This document shows, in pieces, positions 63,158-64,000 of a DNA stretch of 64,000 nt (its first letter is position 1; each line of letters begins with the position of its first letter). The position numbers and the translations under genes were made by a program. Origin of the DNA: Agromyces sp. H66 (GTDB lineage Bacteria > Actinomycetota > Actinomycetes > Actinomycetales > Microbacteriaceae). Below the pieces are notes generated by a model, which was given only the letters and a program-made list of their open reading frames with translations, was not told where the DNA came from and did no database searches. The DNA is taken from the NCBI RefSeq assembly GCF_004959775.1, contig NZ_SJZG01000001.1, positions 558,001 through 622,000 on the forward strand, read 5' to 3'.

Positions 63158-64000
63158 GTGCGTATCGCAGTCATAGCCCTCGGCAAGATCGGCCTCCCCC
63201 TCGCAGCACAGTTCGCGGAACGCGGGCACGAGGTGACGGGCGTCGACGTGAACTCCGACCTCGTCGCTCAGGTGAACGACGGCCACGAGCCGTTCCCGGG
63301 TGAAGCCGGCCTGCAGGAACGCCTCGATCGGCTGGTTCCGAGCGGTCGCCTTCGGGCGACCACGGACTATGCCCAGGCGGTGCCCGAGGCGGACGCCGTG
63401 GTCGTGGTGGTGCCGCTCGTCGTCGACAACGAGACGTGGGAGCCCGACTTCGGCTGGATGGACGCCGCGACCCGGTCCCTCGCCCAGCACCTCACGCCGG
63501 GCACGCTCGTGTCCTATGAGACCACCCTCCCGGTGGGCACGACTCGCACGCGATGGAAGCCCATGCTCGAAGTAGGCTCCGGTCTCGTGGAGGGCGAGGA
63601 CTTCGACCTCGTGTTCTCGCCCGAACGAGTGCTGAGCGGGCGCATCTTCGCCGACCTGCGCCGATACCCGAAGCTCATCGGCGCGCTCGGCGACCGCGGC
63701 GCCGCCCGTGCGCGCGAGTTCTACGAGGCCGTGCTCGAGTTCGACCATCGCGACGATCTCCCCCGTGCGAACGGGGTGTGGGACCTCGGCAGCGCAGAGG
63801 CGGCTGAGTTCGCCAAGCTCGCCGAGACCACCTACCGCGACGTGAACATCGGCCTCGCGAACGAGTTCGCCCTGTTCGCTGACCAGGTGGGCGTCGACGT
63901 CTACGGCATCATCGAGGCCTGCAACTCGCAACCGTACAGCCACATCCACCGCCCTGGCATCGCCGTCGGCGGACACTGCATCCCGGTCTACCCCCGCCTC
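63158..64000 (+). CDS. UDP-N-acetyl-hexosamine 6-dehydrogenase, partial (WbpA/WecC-like)
   Basis: The first 281 codons of a nucleotide-sugar dehydrogenase; the end lies beyond the window. Rossmann motif VIALGKIGLPLAAQFAERGH, VVVPLVVDNE, YETTLPVGTTRT, FSPERVLSGR, AEFAKLAETTYRDVNIGLANE and the catalytic Cys in GGHCIPVYPRL are present. It oxidises C6 of UDP-GlcNAc or UDP-ManNAc to the uronic acid. Given the WbpB/E/D-like genes nearby, the first step of UDP-ManNAc(3NAc)A synthesis is the likely role. The GTG is 6 nt past TAGACT. Confidence 0.92.
   Translation, partial: MRIAVIALGKIGLPLAAQFAERGHEVTGVDVNSDLVAQVNDGHEPFPGEAGLQERLDRLVPSGRLRATTDYAQAVPEADAVVVVVPLVVDNETWEPDFGWMDAATRSLAQHLTPGTLVSYETTLPVGTTRTRWKPMLEVGSGLVEGEDFDLVFSPERVLSGRIFADLRRYPKLIGALGDRGAARAREFYEAVLEFDHRDDLPRANGVWDLGSAEAAEFAKLAETTYRDVNIGLANEFALFADQVGVDVYGIIEACNSQPYSHIHRPGIAVGGHCIPVYPRL

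Noticed and set aside
61931-63976. A 681-residue acyltransferase starting at 63976
   Set aside because: The extra N-terminal 299 residues are antisense to the dehydrogenase gene, and a -10 box fits the start at 63079.

Overview
The window is very GC-rich and densely coded. It looks like the chromosome of an actinomycete, most likely Microbacteriaceae, although the genus cannot be fixed from sequence alone. The support is: an acyl-CoA carboxylase with a biotin-bearing alpha chain and a small epsilon subunit, an LpdA-type flavoprotein like the mycobacterial one, GTG starts and 4-bp ATGA/GTGA stop-start overlaps nearly everywhere, and about fifteen genes whose start codon lies 6-8 nt after a TANNNT-like -10 box (leaderless transcripts). 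I see no rRNA, tRNA, phage, insertion sequence or CRISPR array.

Left part (1-23.5 kb), core metabolism. It opens with a cut-off HAD phosphatase, a GNAT acetyltransferase, trpS, an exonuclease III and a YihY/BrkB membrane protein. The succinate dehydrogenase operon sdhCDAB follows on the minus strand, then a ManC-like guanylyltransferase. A nucleoside uptake and salvage block comes next: two BMP-family lipoproteins, an ABC ATPase with two permeases, cytidine deaminase, thymidine/pyrimidine phosphorylase, adenosine deaminase, an orphan PTS IIA-IIB pair, a phosphohexomutase and purine-nucleoside phosphorylase. These would import nucleosides, deaminate and phosphorolyse them, and pass the (deoxy)ribose phosphate to central metabolism. 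A non-classical flavoprotein, LpdA-like, closes the block.

Middle part (23.5-39.4 kb). A 620-bp gene-free gap between convergent genes carries eight copies of a CAGAATTCAGG motif arranged as two nested inverted-repeat elements about 311 bp apart. After it come the acyl-CoA carboxylase alpha subunit, Maf, a TrmA/RumA-type RNA methyltransferase, a response regulator / histidine kinase / membrane protein operon, the carboxylase epsilon and beta subunits, BirA (with an in-frame REP-like insertion), a PH-domain membrane protein, an orphan DarT-like (DUF4433) ADP-ribosyltransferase, GtrA, PurK, PurE and an LCP-family cell-wall ligase.

Right part (39.4-64 kb), a cell-surface glycan locus. It holds at least nine glycosyltransferases (two tandem paralogues of an unfamiliar type and two related GT2 proteins), GalE, a DUF6541 polytopic protein preceded by a 21-codon overlapping leader ORF, a secreted ten-repeat beta-propeller protein, a DUF2304 protein, an ABC exporter and an acyltransferase-3 protein. 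It also carries five enzymes that together can make UDP-ManNAc(3NAc)A from UDP-GlcNAc (a WbpA-like dehydrogenase cut by the window end, and WbpB-, WbpE-, WbpD- and WbpI-like proteins). The LCP protein may attach the finished polymer to the wall.
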